Assembly: GCA_030638325.1 (NCBI GenBank)
Contig: DAOWEV010000087.1
Coordinates: forward strand, 1-13,496
Source of the DNA: Bacteroidales bacterium
Lineage (GTDB): Bacteria > Bacteroidota > Bacteroidia > Bacteroidales > JAGOPY01
DNA: 13,496 nt
Reading direction: 5' to 3'
A program made the translations under genes and the position numbers. Below the pieces are notes generated by a model. It made no database searches, was not told the DNA's origin, and was given only the letters and a program-made list of their open reading frames with translations. Below, piece after piece: positions 1 through 6,595 of the stretch (positions are counted from its first letter, which is position 1; every line of letters starts with the position of its first letter).

Positions 1-1187
1 CAGGAGAACCCTACGGTCAGATATACGACCAGGGAAAGATATTTTACAATGAGGGCGGTGTCTTTCAAACCGTTCCTGACTGGGAATCCGACATAGTCAT
101 GGGGGCAATGGATGTTGAATTCGGAGATATTGACCTGAATGGCTTCCTGGACATTGTCTTCGTTTGTGAATACACTGATAATTATATTTACCTAGCTGAC
201 AGCAATGGCAATATTACAACTTCACCATCCTGGAATTCACTGGAAACCAGTAATTTTATGAATTCTGTTGATGTGGGACACTGGAACGAGCCCAGGGAAC
301 CCATTGTGGTAATGACAGAAAACGACCAGTTGGGTGGTGACGGGCTGGTGAGGATGTATGATTTCGGGGATGGAGTCCCTGCATCCAGCCTGGCTGACTG
401 GTACTCGAACCCTATCGGATATGGGTCCGGGATACTCCTCGCGGATGTAACCGTGGATGGCATCCCCGACCTGATCTATGGTGGGTGGTGGAGGCATGTT
501 TATATCTGCATTGGCGACGGAACCAGCTTTGAAACCCCTGCTGCTTATGTTTCCAACTCAAGCTCAGTGGTCGAAGCGATTCAGATGGCGGATCTCGATA
601 AGGAATTAATAATACCCCAAACCGACACCATTATTGTTAGCTCTGAAAAAGATGGCACATCCCTCATCCTTCTTGAGAAACAACTTACCGAAGATATTAT
701 CACCATAAAGAAAAATGGCAGTTCCCTGACCCCTGATCAATATACCCGCGTTCCAAATAAAAACTGGCTTAGTTTTACAGATCCCTTATTGTCAGGGGAT
801 TTAATTGTGATCGAGTATGAGTATAGTCCTCACCCCGATATGGTCATTTCAAACTGGGACAGCGGCAAGGGCAACTTCATTTTTTACAATCTCAATCAGC
901 CATATGGCCTTGATGAACCTTTTACAGATGCTTCCATCAAAGTATATCCGAACCCCGTTTCAGATCTCCTGAGCATTGAGCTGGAGTTGCTTAAATCTTC
1001 TAAAATAGTGATTACGCTGAGCGACCTGGCAGGAAGGTCATGGTTCCTTAAAAACTATTTCCTCCAAAATGGATATCATTCTATTTCTATTGACCTTTCG
1101 GGACTAAAGGCGGGATTATACATTTTGCAACTGAAAATTGATGGTCGATGGATCTCAAAAAAAATTGTCAGCAGAGGCTCTTTGTGA
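1..1187 (+). CDS. Secreted FG-GAP/VCBS-like repeat protein with T9SS type A sorting domain (5' end outside window)
   Basis: The reading frame is open from base 3 to the TGA at 1185-1187, so the true start lies upstream and 394 residues are visible. Two calcium-loop motifs of the FG-GAP/VCBS type are seen: DIDLNGFLD (visible residues 42-50) and DVTVDGIPD (148-156), spaced as in beta-propeller blades. A region of about residues 230-290 (NGSSLTPDQY, then SGDLIVIEYEYS) resembles a small beta-sandwich and is not assigned. From about residue 312 the protein has the T9SS type A sorting domain: YPNP at 315-318, a SDLAGRSW strand turn, LKAGLYILQL and a final KKIV segment. In this family the domain directs export across the outer membrane and is then usually removed, leaving the protein surface-attached or released. 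Substrate or partner is unknown; FG-GAP propellers often bind glycans or proteins. The gene converges on the OmpA gene across 83 bases. Confidence 0.88.
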   Translation, partial: GEPYGQIYDQGKIFYNEGGVFQTVPDWESDIVMGAMDVEFGDIDLNGFLDIVFVCEYTDNYIYLADSNGNITTSPSWNSLETSNFMNSVDVGHWNEPREPIVVMTENDQLGGDGLVRMYDFGDGVPASSLADWYSNPIGYGSGILLADVTVDGIPDLIYGGWWRHVYICIGDGTSFETPAAYVSNSSSVVEAIQMADLDKELIIPQTDTIIVSSEKDGTSLILLEKQLTEDIITIKKNGSSLTPDQYTRVPNKNWLSFTDPLLSGDLIVIEYEYSPHPDMVISNWDSGKGNFIFYNLNQPYGLDEPFTDASIKVYPNPVSDLLSIELELLKSSKIVITLSDLAGRSWFLKNYFLQNGYHSISIDLSGLKAGLYILQLKIDGRWISKKIVSRGSL

Positions 1188-1266
1188 TTAATTTTAAATT
1201 TCTACATTGATTCGGGTTCTGCTATTTGCCCAATGCATACCCCAAACTGCAAGCTTTATACCTATT

Positions 1267-1287
1267 CAATTTACAATTTACAATTTA
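1267..1287. repeat. Heptamer array e: three exact copies of CAATTTA
   Basis: Three perfect copies of the seven-base unit CAATTTA sit at 1267-1273, 1274-1280 and 1281-1287. The array overlaps the 3' end of the minus-strand OmpA gene: its TAA stop (1271-1273) and the residues just before it are read from the repeat. It is the smallest of five seven-base-period arrays in this window and lies at the junction of two convergent genes. Confidence 0.85.
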
Positions 1288-3211
1288 AAATCTTCAGTTC
1301 CGTCCGTCTGTTCTGTGCCCTGCCCTCTTCCGTGTCGTTTGTGGCGATGGGAAGAGAAGCGCCATAGCCCTTGTATGTGAGTTTCTTGGATGGAATACCG
1401 TGTTCAAGCAGGTAATCATACACTGACCCTGCCCTGTTCTGTGACAGCTCATCATTATGTGCGGCAGTTCCGGTATTGTCGGTATGGCCTCCGATCTCAA
1501 CGCAAATGGAAGGGTTGCTACGGAGGAATTCAAGTAGTTTACCAAGTTCAACCAGGGATGCTTCCTTCAGGTCAAACTTATCCGTATCAAAAAAGATATT
1601 GTTCAGCACAATGGTATTTCCTTCTTTAACCGGCTGCAACGGAATATTTTTCAGGAAGGGATCCCCAACCGTATGAGCCTCATCCAGCGTAAAATGGCCG
1701 GAATAAAACAAATAGCCTTCTCTGGATACGTTCAGCGCATAATTTGCATTGACAGGGATGCAGATCAGGAATTCACCCGTAAGCGGATCCGAAACAGATT
1801 CCATAATTATTTCGCCTGTCTCCAGATCGATCAGTTCAAAACCGGCCCCCAGCTTTTCATAGGTCTCTTCATCGAAAACAAGGCCTTTTAAATAGGTAAC
1901 AGGAGCCGGGCGTGATTCAGCGGGTAATTCGAAACTATAAATGTCGTATTTACCAAACCCTTCAGGGCGTTCTGCTGAAATAAAGCCGGTTTCGCCGGAG
2001 GCACTGACTACCACGGCCAGTTCATCGTTGATCGTATTGACCGGGTATCCCAGGTTAAGCGGTTCCAACCATGATCCATCCTCCGACCTTTGGGTCATGA
2101 ACAGGTCCATGCCGCCCATGCCGGTCCTGCCGTCACTGGCAAAATAGAGGGTTTTATTATCATGATGGATAAAAGGGGCCATTTCTGTTTTATCCGTATT
2201 AATGGTCTTTCCAAGGTTTTCAGGTGGACCCCAGCCACCATCGGGGAGAAGTTCCGACATCCAGATATCAGAACTGCCGCTACCACCCTTCCGATTACTT
2301 ACGAAATACAGGATCTTTCCATCAGGAGAGATGGATGGCTGGGAGTCCCACAGATCAGAATTAATAATGCGGCCCATATTTTCAGGAACCGACCAGGAGT
2401 TTCCATTCTTTTCGGCAAAATAGAGGTCACAACTACCATGACTGTCGTTTCTGAAACAGGCAGTGAAATAGAGTGTCCTGCCATCGGGGGATGTGCTCAG
2501 GGCGCCTGCATCTCCTTCAGCATCCACCGGGGAGCCAAGCTTTTTCCGGGCATCCCAGCCATGTTCTGAAAATGATGAAAAGTAGAAATTCTCAGCAAAC
2601 TTTTTGAATGTTGCTTTCTGAGGGTCTCTCTGCATCTCCTTGACCGTGAAATACATTGTTGATCCATCGGCGGTGAGTGTATTGATATATTCATCAGCGA
2701 CAGAATTGATATTTTCCCCGGCATTCACAGGATCAAAGGGCACAGGATTTAATATGGCATCCCTTCTGAAGACGGACAGGTCCATTTTTTTCCGAACAGC
2801 CCGCCTAACATCATCCCCGATATCTTTAAATACAAGGTAATCTTTGTAATGCTCAACTGCAGACTCATACCGGCGAACTTCAAATTCCGCATTGGCCAAA
2901 ATAATATAAACTGTAGCGGAATATTCCGGGTTGACCAAAATGGCCTTTTCATAGAATGCAATGCCCTGATCCATATCCCCGGTTTCAAAATAAATATCCC
3001 CGACCAGTAAATAAGCCTCCACAAAATCAGGGGCTTTACTTATTAGTTTCAGAAGATCTTTTTCTGCCTTATCATACTCCCCGCTGTAATATGCTTCTTT
3101 GGCACCACTATAAAGCTTCTCAAGATTTTTTGGAAGATCCTGCCCCTGTGCTTGCACACAAGGCATCCACATCAGGAGAAACAAAGAGATTAATGTTTTT
3201 AGTACAACCAT
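1271..3211 (-). CDS. TPR / PD40 propeller / carboxypeptidase-regulatory / OmpA-family envelope protein (PorE-like architecture)
   Basis: Full-length protein of 646 residues. Domains in order: a signal peptide (about 1-22, likely cleaved after VQA); about three TPR helices pairs (30-132); a WD40-like PD40 beta-propeller (about 165-430) with repeated SPDGRTLYF / SPDGKILYF strands; a carboxypeptidase-regulatory-like beta-sandwich (about 435-505); and a C-terminal OmpA-like peptidoglycan-binding domain (535-646). In the last, GGHTDNTG carries Asp578 and LSQNRAGS carries Arg593, the pair 15 residues apart that binds diaminopimelate in OmpA domains. The protein should sit in the periplasm or at the outer membrane, anchored to peptidoglycan. 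The same four-domain order is known for PorE (PG1058) of the Porphyromonas gingivalis T9SS, but Bacteroidota carry several paralogues of this type, so orthology is not shown. Cys18 follows WMP, a poor lipobox, so lipoprotein status is doubtful. The last residues come from a heptamer repeat. The ATG at 3211 gives the signal peptide. Confidence 0.9.
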   Translation of the reverse strand: MVVLKTLISLFLLMWMPCVQAQGQDLPKNLEKLYSGAKEAYYSGEYDKAEKDLLKLISKAPDFVEAYLLVGDIYFETGDMDQGIAFYEKAILVNPEYSATVYIILANAEFEVRRYESAVEHYKDYLVFKDIGDDVRRAVRKKMDLSVFRRDAILNPVPFDPVNAGENINSVADEYINTLTADGSTMYFTVKEMQRDPQKATFKKFAENFYFSSFSEHGWDARKKLGSPVDAEGDAGALSTSPDGRTLYFTACFRNDSHGSCDLYFAEKNGNSWSVPENMGRIINSDLWDSQPSISPDGKILYFVSNRKGGSGSSDIWMSELLPDGGWGPPENLGKTINTDKTEMAPFIHHDNKTLYFASDGRTGMGGMDLFMTQRSEDGSWLEPLNLGYPVNTINDELAVVVSASGETGFISAERPEGFGKYDIYSFELPAESRPAPVTYLKGLVFDEETYEKLGAGFELIDLETGEIIMESVSDPLTGEFLICIPVNANYALNVSREGYLFYSGHFTLDEAHTVGDPFLKNIPLQPVKEGNTIVLNNIFFDTDKFDLKEASLVELGKLLEFLRSNPSICVEIGGHTDNTGTAAHNDELSQNRAGSVYDYLLEHGIPSKKLTYKGYGASLPIATNDTEEGRAQNRRTELKILNCKL

Positions 3212-3225
3212 TTTTTGTAAGTAGG

Positions 3226-3261
3226 GTTGTTGAAGTCCGGAGTCCGAAGTTTTTTAACAAC
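3226..3261. repeat. Small inverted repeat enclosing partial heptamers, upstream of the OmpA gene
   Basis: GTTGTT (3226-3231) and AACAAC (3256-3261) form a six-base inverted repeat. Between them GAAGTCC, GGAGTCC and GAAGTTT run in seven-base phase. These are the complementary-strand version of the ACTTCGG units of the large neighbouring array, so the small block is an inverted partner of that array. It lies 15-50 bases before the OmpA start codon. No Bacteroidetes-type promoter was recognised here. Confidence 0.55.
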
Positions 3262-3266
3262 GTCCA

Positions 3267-3378
3267 TCTTCCGTCTTCCGTCTTCCGTCTTCCGACTTCG
3301 GTCTTCCGTCTTCCGTCTTCCGACTTCGGTCTTCCGTCTTCCGTCTTCCGTCTTCCGACTTCGGTCTTCCGTCTTCTG
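3267..3378. repeat. Heptamer array a: 16 contiguous units of TCTTCCG / ACTTCGG
   Basis: The 112 bases divide exactly into 16 seven-base units with no slippage. Twelve are TCTTCCG, three are the variant ACTTCGG (3295, 3323 and 3358), and the last is TCTTCTG (3372-3378). The variants give the higher-order pattern 4-1-3-1-4-1-2. The final base, 3378, touches the queE stop codon (3379-3381, minus strand), so on the transcript the repeat begins directly after the TGA. The array fills most of the 167-base gap between queE and the OmpA gene. Confidence 0.95.
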
Positions 3379-4011
3379 TCACGGAATATTCATATACTTA
3401 TGACTCTGCAACGAAATCTTCCATTCAGGGTGTGCTTTTACATAATCAACGATGACGGGCATCATTTTATCCACCACGCTCCATTCGGGCTGCAGGAATA
3501 ACACACAACCGGCATGAACACGTGCTGCATTGAATTCTGCCCATTTGAAGTCACCCTCATTATGTATAATAACTTTTAATTCGCCGGCTTTATTATAATA
3601 TTCCTGAAGCGGAACGCTGCCTTTTTTTGGCGACAGGCATATCCAATCCCAGGAACCGGTGAGTTTTGCAACACCGGCTGTCTCAAGGAAGGTTTTCACG
3701 CCTGCCTTTTTCAGGCTGTTGCACAAATAGTCCAGCTTATATAATACCGGTTCTCCACCTGTAACCACAACTGCCCTGGCTGGATGCCGGACAGCTCTAT
3801 GGACGATCTCGTCGGTCTTTACCAGGGGGTGCAATAATGCGTTCCAGGATTCTTTGACATCACACCAGGAACAGCCCATATCGCAACCGCCCAGCCGGAT
3901 GAAGTAAGCAGGTGTCCCGGTATGAAATCCTTCTCCCTGGATAGAGTAAAAATCTTCCATCAGGGGAAGCAGTTTTCCTTCTTCAAACTGTATTTGCTGA
4001 TGTTTATCCAA
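3379..4011 (-). CDS. queE: 7-carboxy-7-deazaguanine synthase (radical SAM)
   Basis: Protein of 210 residues, normal for the short QueE family. QueE is a cytoplasmic radical SAM enzyme converting 6-carboxytetrahydropterin to 7-carboxy-7-deazaguanine, the ring contraction step in preQ0/queuosine synthesis. Visible signatures: FYSIQGEGFHTG (residues 21-32), which contacts substrate; the [4Fe-4S] motif C43-x3-C47-x2-C50 in GGCDMGCSWCD; TGGEP for SAM binding; and the C-terminal HKYMNIP. The start is TTG at 4009-4011: upstream in-frame codons run to a TAA with no ATG, and the KLLPLMEDFYSIQGEG stretch before the first internal ATG (Met18) is conserved in this Bacteroidota subgroup as far as I recall. 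A start at Met18 remains possible. No queD, queC or queF gene is nearby. The stop codon abuts a 112-base heptamer array. Confidence 0.95.
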   Translation of the reverse strand: MDKHQQIQFEEGKLLPLMEDFYSIQGEGFHTGTPAYFIRLGGCDMGCSWCDVKESWNALLHPLVKTDEIVHRAVRHPARAVVVTGGEPVLYKLDYLCNSLKKAGVKTFLETAGVAKLTGSWDWICLSPKKGSVPLQEYYNKAGELKVIIHNEGDFKWAEFNAARVHAGCVLFLQPEWSVVDKMMPVIVDYVKAHPEWKISLQSHKYMNIP

Positions 4012-4048
4012 AAATGAAGGTACTTAATTCGTAAAGCTAACTAATAGG

Positions 4049-4110
4049 TTGACTGTTTTTTGTTGCAACTTGTAACCTGCAACCTGTAACCTGTAACCCG
4101 TAACAGTCAA
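4049..4110. repeat. Heptamer array b with a perfect 9-base inverted repeat around it
   Basis: Six seven-base units (GCAACTT, GTAACCT, GCAACCT, GTAACCT, GTAACCC, GTAACAG) run without gaps from 4065 to 4106. The array is enclosed by TTGACTGTT (4049-4057) and its exact reverse complement AACAGTCAA (4102-4110); the right arm overlaps the last unit. It fills the gap between the stop codon of the 4118-5365 gene (11 bases from the last unit) and queE. On the minus-strand transcript it could form a long stem-loop after that gene, but no U-tract marks it as an intrinsic terminator. Confidence 0.85.
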
Positions 4111-4117
4111 TTTCTCT

Positions 4118-5365
4118 TCAAATTATTATCAGATCTTTCCGGGCGACAGCATCCCCGGATGAGATACTGATCCTGTATTTGCCGCCTGGAAGTTGCCTGA
4201 TATTGAATTGAATATAAACTTTTCCCATATGTTTTTCAAACGTATAATCCGCCGGGGTCACTTCTTTTCCTTCGAAGTTCAGCAGGGATATGTTTATGTT
4301 CTTATCCCTGAGAGGAGTAAGGTCGATAATGAGATACTTTTCACCCTTCTTTTTTTTATTTAGGATGCTATAGGCCCAGTTCTGCGGCAGTACAACGTCC
4401 ACATCACTAAAATCCGGATCATTTTCCCAGTACCGGGTATTAATCTCATAAACCTGTGGTTCTGTCTTGGCTAATTCGCACGACAGGAACACCCTGGTGC
4501 TATCAATAAAGCCTGCACCTTCGGTTTGGGATCCATAGATGAAAGGGAAATCCACCCTGGTCTTGTCACCGCCAAAAAAATCGTCTCCTTCAAAATCTCT
4601 GAATAACCATAAAAAGGGGCAGTAATCTTTATATCCCAGGATAACGAGCCGGTTTCCTTCCTGGTTAATATCTGCAGCTGTTACAAGTCCCCCTATGTTG
4701 AAGGTCCCTGTCACCCCGGCCACCTGGCTGCCTGTCTCCTTGTGTAACTTATATATCCTGGTTTTTCCATTTACCCAGTTTTTTGAAAACAGGTAAAGAA
4801 AATCGTTAAAGCTGATCATGGATTCGCAATCATAGTCATTGGTCCGGTTTTTTACCTTAAATTCTTCCTGGTCACCAAAACTGAATGAAATGATTCCTGC
4901 TTCAACTACTGCATTACCACTTTCGGGGATATCACCTTTATAAACCCTGTATATTTTCAGGTCTTTTCTATTGCCCAGGTTATTTCCAAAATCACCTATA
5001 TATATGAATTCCTGGTCCTGGGCAAGGTCTTCCCAATCGTGGTGGCTACCATTGCGCAAACGCACTGTTTGTATCACAGCGCCGGTAACGGTATCGATCT
5101 TATAGATCTCCGGTTCTCCCTCGCTGTCGTTATGAGACCAAAGACCTCCATTGAAAAACAGCAGCCCAGATGTTTCCTGGACTTGATAAGAAAGCTGAAA
5201 TTTAACAGCAGGGTCATATATATTTGGAGAGAAAAAAAGGCTATCCCCCACCAGCACACGAAATGCCTCCTCTTGCTGATGCTTACGCCCCTTTTTCTGG
5301 GAGTACGAAGCGATCACGATCAGGGCAAAGAGGACGGAAAAAAAAGACCTTATAAAAGTGCTCAT
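4118..5365 (-). CDS. Secreted beta-propeller-like protein of unknown function with a degenerate T9SS-type C-terminal domain
   Basis: Protein of 415 residues with an N-terminal signal peptide (about 1-22, RSFFSVLFALIVIASYSQ). No enzyme family is recognised. The body is beta-rich and propeller-like. It has the motif series ETSGLLFFNGGLWSHNDSEG, DWEDLAQD, YIGDFGNN and RKDLKIYRVY, which I recall from uncharacterised secreted Bacteroidota proteins. The repeated acidic loops (HNDSEG, DWED, GDFGNN) could bind a metal, but this is inference. The last 70 residues (LNFEGKEV, LPGGKYRISISSG, ARKDLIII) follow the strand pattern of a T9SS type A sorting domain but lack the YPNP opening, so the export route is uncertain. 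The ATG at 5365 is chosen because it gives the signal peptide. The gene stands alone between repeat-filled gaps. Confidence 0.75.
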   Translation of the reverse strand: MSTFIRSFFSVLFALIVIASYSQKKGRKHQQEEAFRVLVGDSLFFSPNIYDPAVKFQLSYQVQETSGLLFFNGGLWSHNDSEGEPEIYKIDTVTGAVIQTVRLRNGSHHDWEDLAQDQEFIYIGDFGNNLGNRKDLKIYRVYKGDIPESGNAVVEAGIISFSFGDQEEFKVKNRTNDYDCESMISFNDFLYLFSKNWVNGKTRIYKLHKETGSQVAGVTGTFNIGGLVTAADINQEGNRLVILGYKDYCPFLWLFRDFEGDDFFGGDKTRVDFPFIYGSQTEGAGFIDSTRVFLSCELAKTEPQVYEINTRYWENDPDFSDVDVVLPQNWAYSILNKKKKGEKYLIIDLTPLRDKNINISLLNFEGKEVTPADYTFEKHMGKVYIQFNIRQLPGGKYRISISSGDAVARKDLIII

Positions 5366-5459
5366 TGGTTGATTTTGATGAATAATGTTTCTGATTATAA
5401 ATTACAGACCGCCCATTTAAAATATTAAAACTCCTGACCCTATGTTTTATTATCAGTTA

Positions 5460-5503
5460 ATTAAAGATGTTTGTTCGTAAAATGGAATTGTCTCATCTTT
5501 AAT
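5460..5503. repeat. Perfect 10-base inverted repeat, 24-base loop
   Basis: ATTAAAGATG (5460-5469) is exactly matched by its reverse complement CATCTTTAAT (5494-5503). The right arm runs into the start of heptamer array c. There is no T-run to suggest a terminator. It may be a transcription-factor site or part of the repeat structure that follows. Confidence 0.55.
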
Positions 5504-5505
5504 AT

Positions 5506-5540
5506 CGAATAATGAACACCGAACACCGAATGATGAATTA
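5506..5540. repeat. Heptamer array c: CGAATAA, TGAACAC, CGAACAC, CGAATGA, TGAATTA
   Basis: Five consecutive, partly diverged seven-base units. The first part, with its left flank (5501-5516, AATATCGAATAATGAA), is the exact reverse complement of 16 bases in array d, found there twice (5629-5644 and 5643-5658). Arrays c and d are therefore inverted copies of one repeat family, separated by about 80 bases. Confidence 0.75.
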
Positions 5541-5622
5541 TTTCTTCCTATTTGCCAAATTTCTTTTAGATATTTTCAATACTTTTTACAAATATTGAGA
5601 TTAGCTCATTGTTTCCTGGATT

Positions 5623-5657
5623 TCGATATTCATTATTCGATATTCATTATTCGATAT
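5623..5657. repeat. Heptamer array d: alternating TCGATAT / TCATTAT
   Basis: Five perfect seven-base units alternate TCGATAT and TCATTAT (5623, 5630, 5637, 5644, 5651), giving a 14-base higher-order period. The array lies 56 bases beyond the folD stop codon and is the inverted partner of array c. Confidence 0.9.
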
Positions 5658-5713
5658 TTTTTTGACAGAATAAATTACAACAGACCCGGATTTCTGAATT
5701 TAATTAAAAATTC

Positions 5714-6595
5714 CTACTTGGGTGCTTTTTTCTTAGCTGCTTTCAAAGTATTTAGTAATAGCGAAACAATGGTCATAGGCCCGACGCCACCCGGCACCGG
5801 AGTTATGAAGCTGGCTTTTTTTGATACCTCATCAAATTTCACATCCCCGATCAGCTTATACCCTGATTTCGTTTTATCAGATTTCACACGGTGGATCCCC
5901 ACATCGATGACCACCGCATCTTTTTTAACCATGTCTCCGGTAACAAACTCAGGCCGTCCGATGGCTGCGATCAGGATGTCCGCATTCTGACAAACAGCTT
6001 TCAGGTCTTTTGTTTTACTGTGGCAGATGGTGACCGTGGCATTTCCCGGGTTGGCCTTGCGCGACATCAGGATGCTCACCGGGGTTCCCACAATATTGCT
6101 TCTGCCCAGGACCACGCAATTTTTCCCTTCTGTCTCAATACCGGATCTTTCCAGTAATTGCATAATGCCAAAAGGGGTGGCAGGCAGGTAAGCCGGCAAA
6201 CCGGTAACCATTTTGCCGATATTCAGCGGATGGAAGCCATCTACATCTTTTTCGGGACTGATCCGTTGGATCACCCTGTCGGGGTTGATATGATCCGGCA
6301 GAGGCAATTGCACGATGAAACCATCGATCTCGTCATCCTTGTTAATGAAGTCGACCAGTTCAAGGAGTTCGCTTTCGCTGGTTTTGGCCGATAATCTATA
6401 TATGGAAGAGAGGATGCCAACCTGCGCGCAGGCTTTTTCCTTGTTCCTGACATAAGTTTGGCTGGCCAGGTCCTCACCCACCAGGATAGCCGCGAGGTGC
6501 GGGCCTGGGAGGTCATTATCAATCATGGCAGCCACTTCGGCTTTGATCTCTTCCTTTATATCAGCCGCGATCTGTTTTCCGTCAATAAGTTTCAT
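5714..6595 (-). CDS. folD: Bifunctional methylenetetrahydrofolate dehydrogenase / methenyltetrahydrofolate cyclohydrolase
   Basis: Protein of 293 residues, the usual FolD length. The cytoplasmic enzyme interconverts 5,10-methylene-, 5,10-methenyl- and 10-formyl-tetrahydrofolate with NADP(H), supplying formyl groups for purines and initiator tRNA. Visible family signatures: the YVRNK motif with Tyr48 and the catalytic Lys52; VQLPLPDHI followed by SPEKDVDGFHPLN, which binds folate; the Rossmann nucleotide site VVLGRSNIVGTPVS; ICHSKTKD; and the C-terminal ITPVPGGVGPMT signature. All key residues are present. The ATG at 6593-6595 starts the standard MKLIDGK opening. The gene is divergent from the hybrid kinase across 337 bases. 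On its own strand TATCTTTA (6633-6626) matches seven of eight positions of the Bacteroidetes -7 element TAnnTTTG about 31 bases before the start, but no good -33 partner was seen. Confidence 0.98.
   Translation of the reverse strand: MKLIDGKQIAADIKEEIKAEVAAMIDNDLPGPHLAAILVGEDLASQTYVRNKEKACAQVGILSSIYRLSAKTSESELLELVDFINKDDEIDGFIVQLPLPDHINPDRVIQRISPEKDVDGFHPLNIGKMVTGLPAYLPATPFGIMQLLERSGIETEGKNCVVLGRSNIVGTPVSILMSRKANPGNATVTICHSKTKDLKAVCQNADILIAAIGRPEFVTGDMVKKDAVVIDVGIHRVKSDKTKSGYKLIGDVKFDEVSKKASFITPVPGGVGPMTIVSLLLNTLKAAKKKAPK

Larger units (their letters stand above)
5366..5713. other. 348-base intergenic region between folD and the 4118-5365 gene, rich in repeats
   Basis: No gene is seen. The part nearest the 4118-5365 gene (5366-5459) is AT-rich and presumably holds its promoter, but no convincing TTG / TAnnTTTG pair was found on the minus strand. 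The remainder holds a 10-base inverted repeat (5460-5469 / 5494-5503), heptamer array c (5506-5540), an AT-rich spacer with a small TCAATA/TATTGA inverted repeat near 5576-5598, heptamer array d (5623-5657), and about 56 featureless bases before the folD stop. Confidence 0.7.

Noticed and set aside
1188..1266. Bidirectional terminator between the convergent genes
   Set aside because: No stem of useful length was found in this stretch.
2090..2569. Plus-strand 159-codon open frame
   Set aside because: It lies wholly antisense to the well-supported PD40 propeller of the OmpA gene and has no recognisable domain.
3145..3211. Lipoprotein signal in the OmpA-family protein
   Set aside because: The cysteine is preceded by W-M-P, which does not fit a lipobox; ordinary signal peptidase cleavage after VQA fits better.
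3267..3378. CRISPR array
   Set aside because: The units are seven bases, directly contiguous and without spacers; no cas gene is nearby.
2956..3501. Plus-strand 181-codon open frame across the heptamer array
   Set aside because: It is antisense to the OmpA and queE genes, and its middle is a translated tandem repeat; no family features.
4049..4110. Intrinsic terminator of the 4118-5365 gene
   Set aside because: On the minus strand the inverted repeat is not followed by a U-tract and the loop is over 40 bases, so it is better described as a repeat.
5595..5990. Plus-strand 131-codon open frame starting near array d
   Set aside because: Most of it is antisense to folD; the N-terminal part is translated repeat and AT-rich gap.
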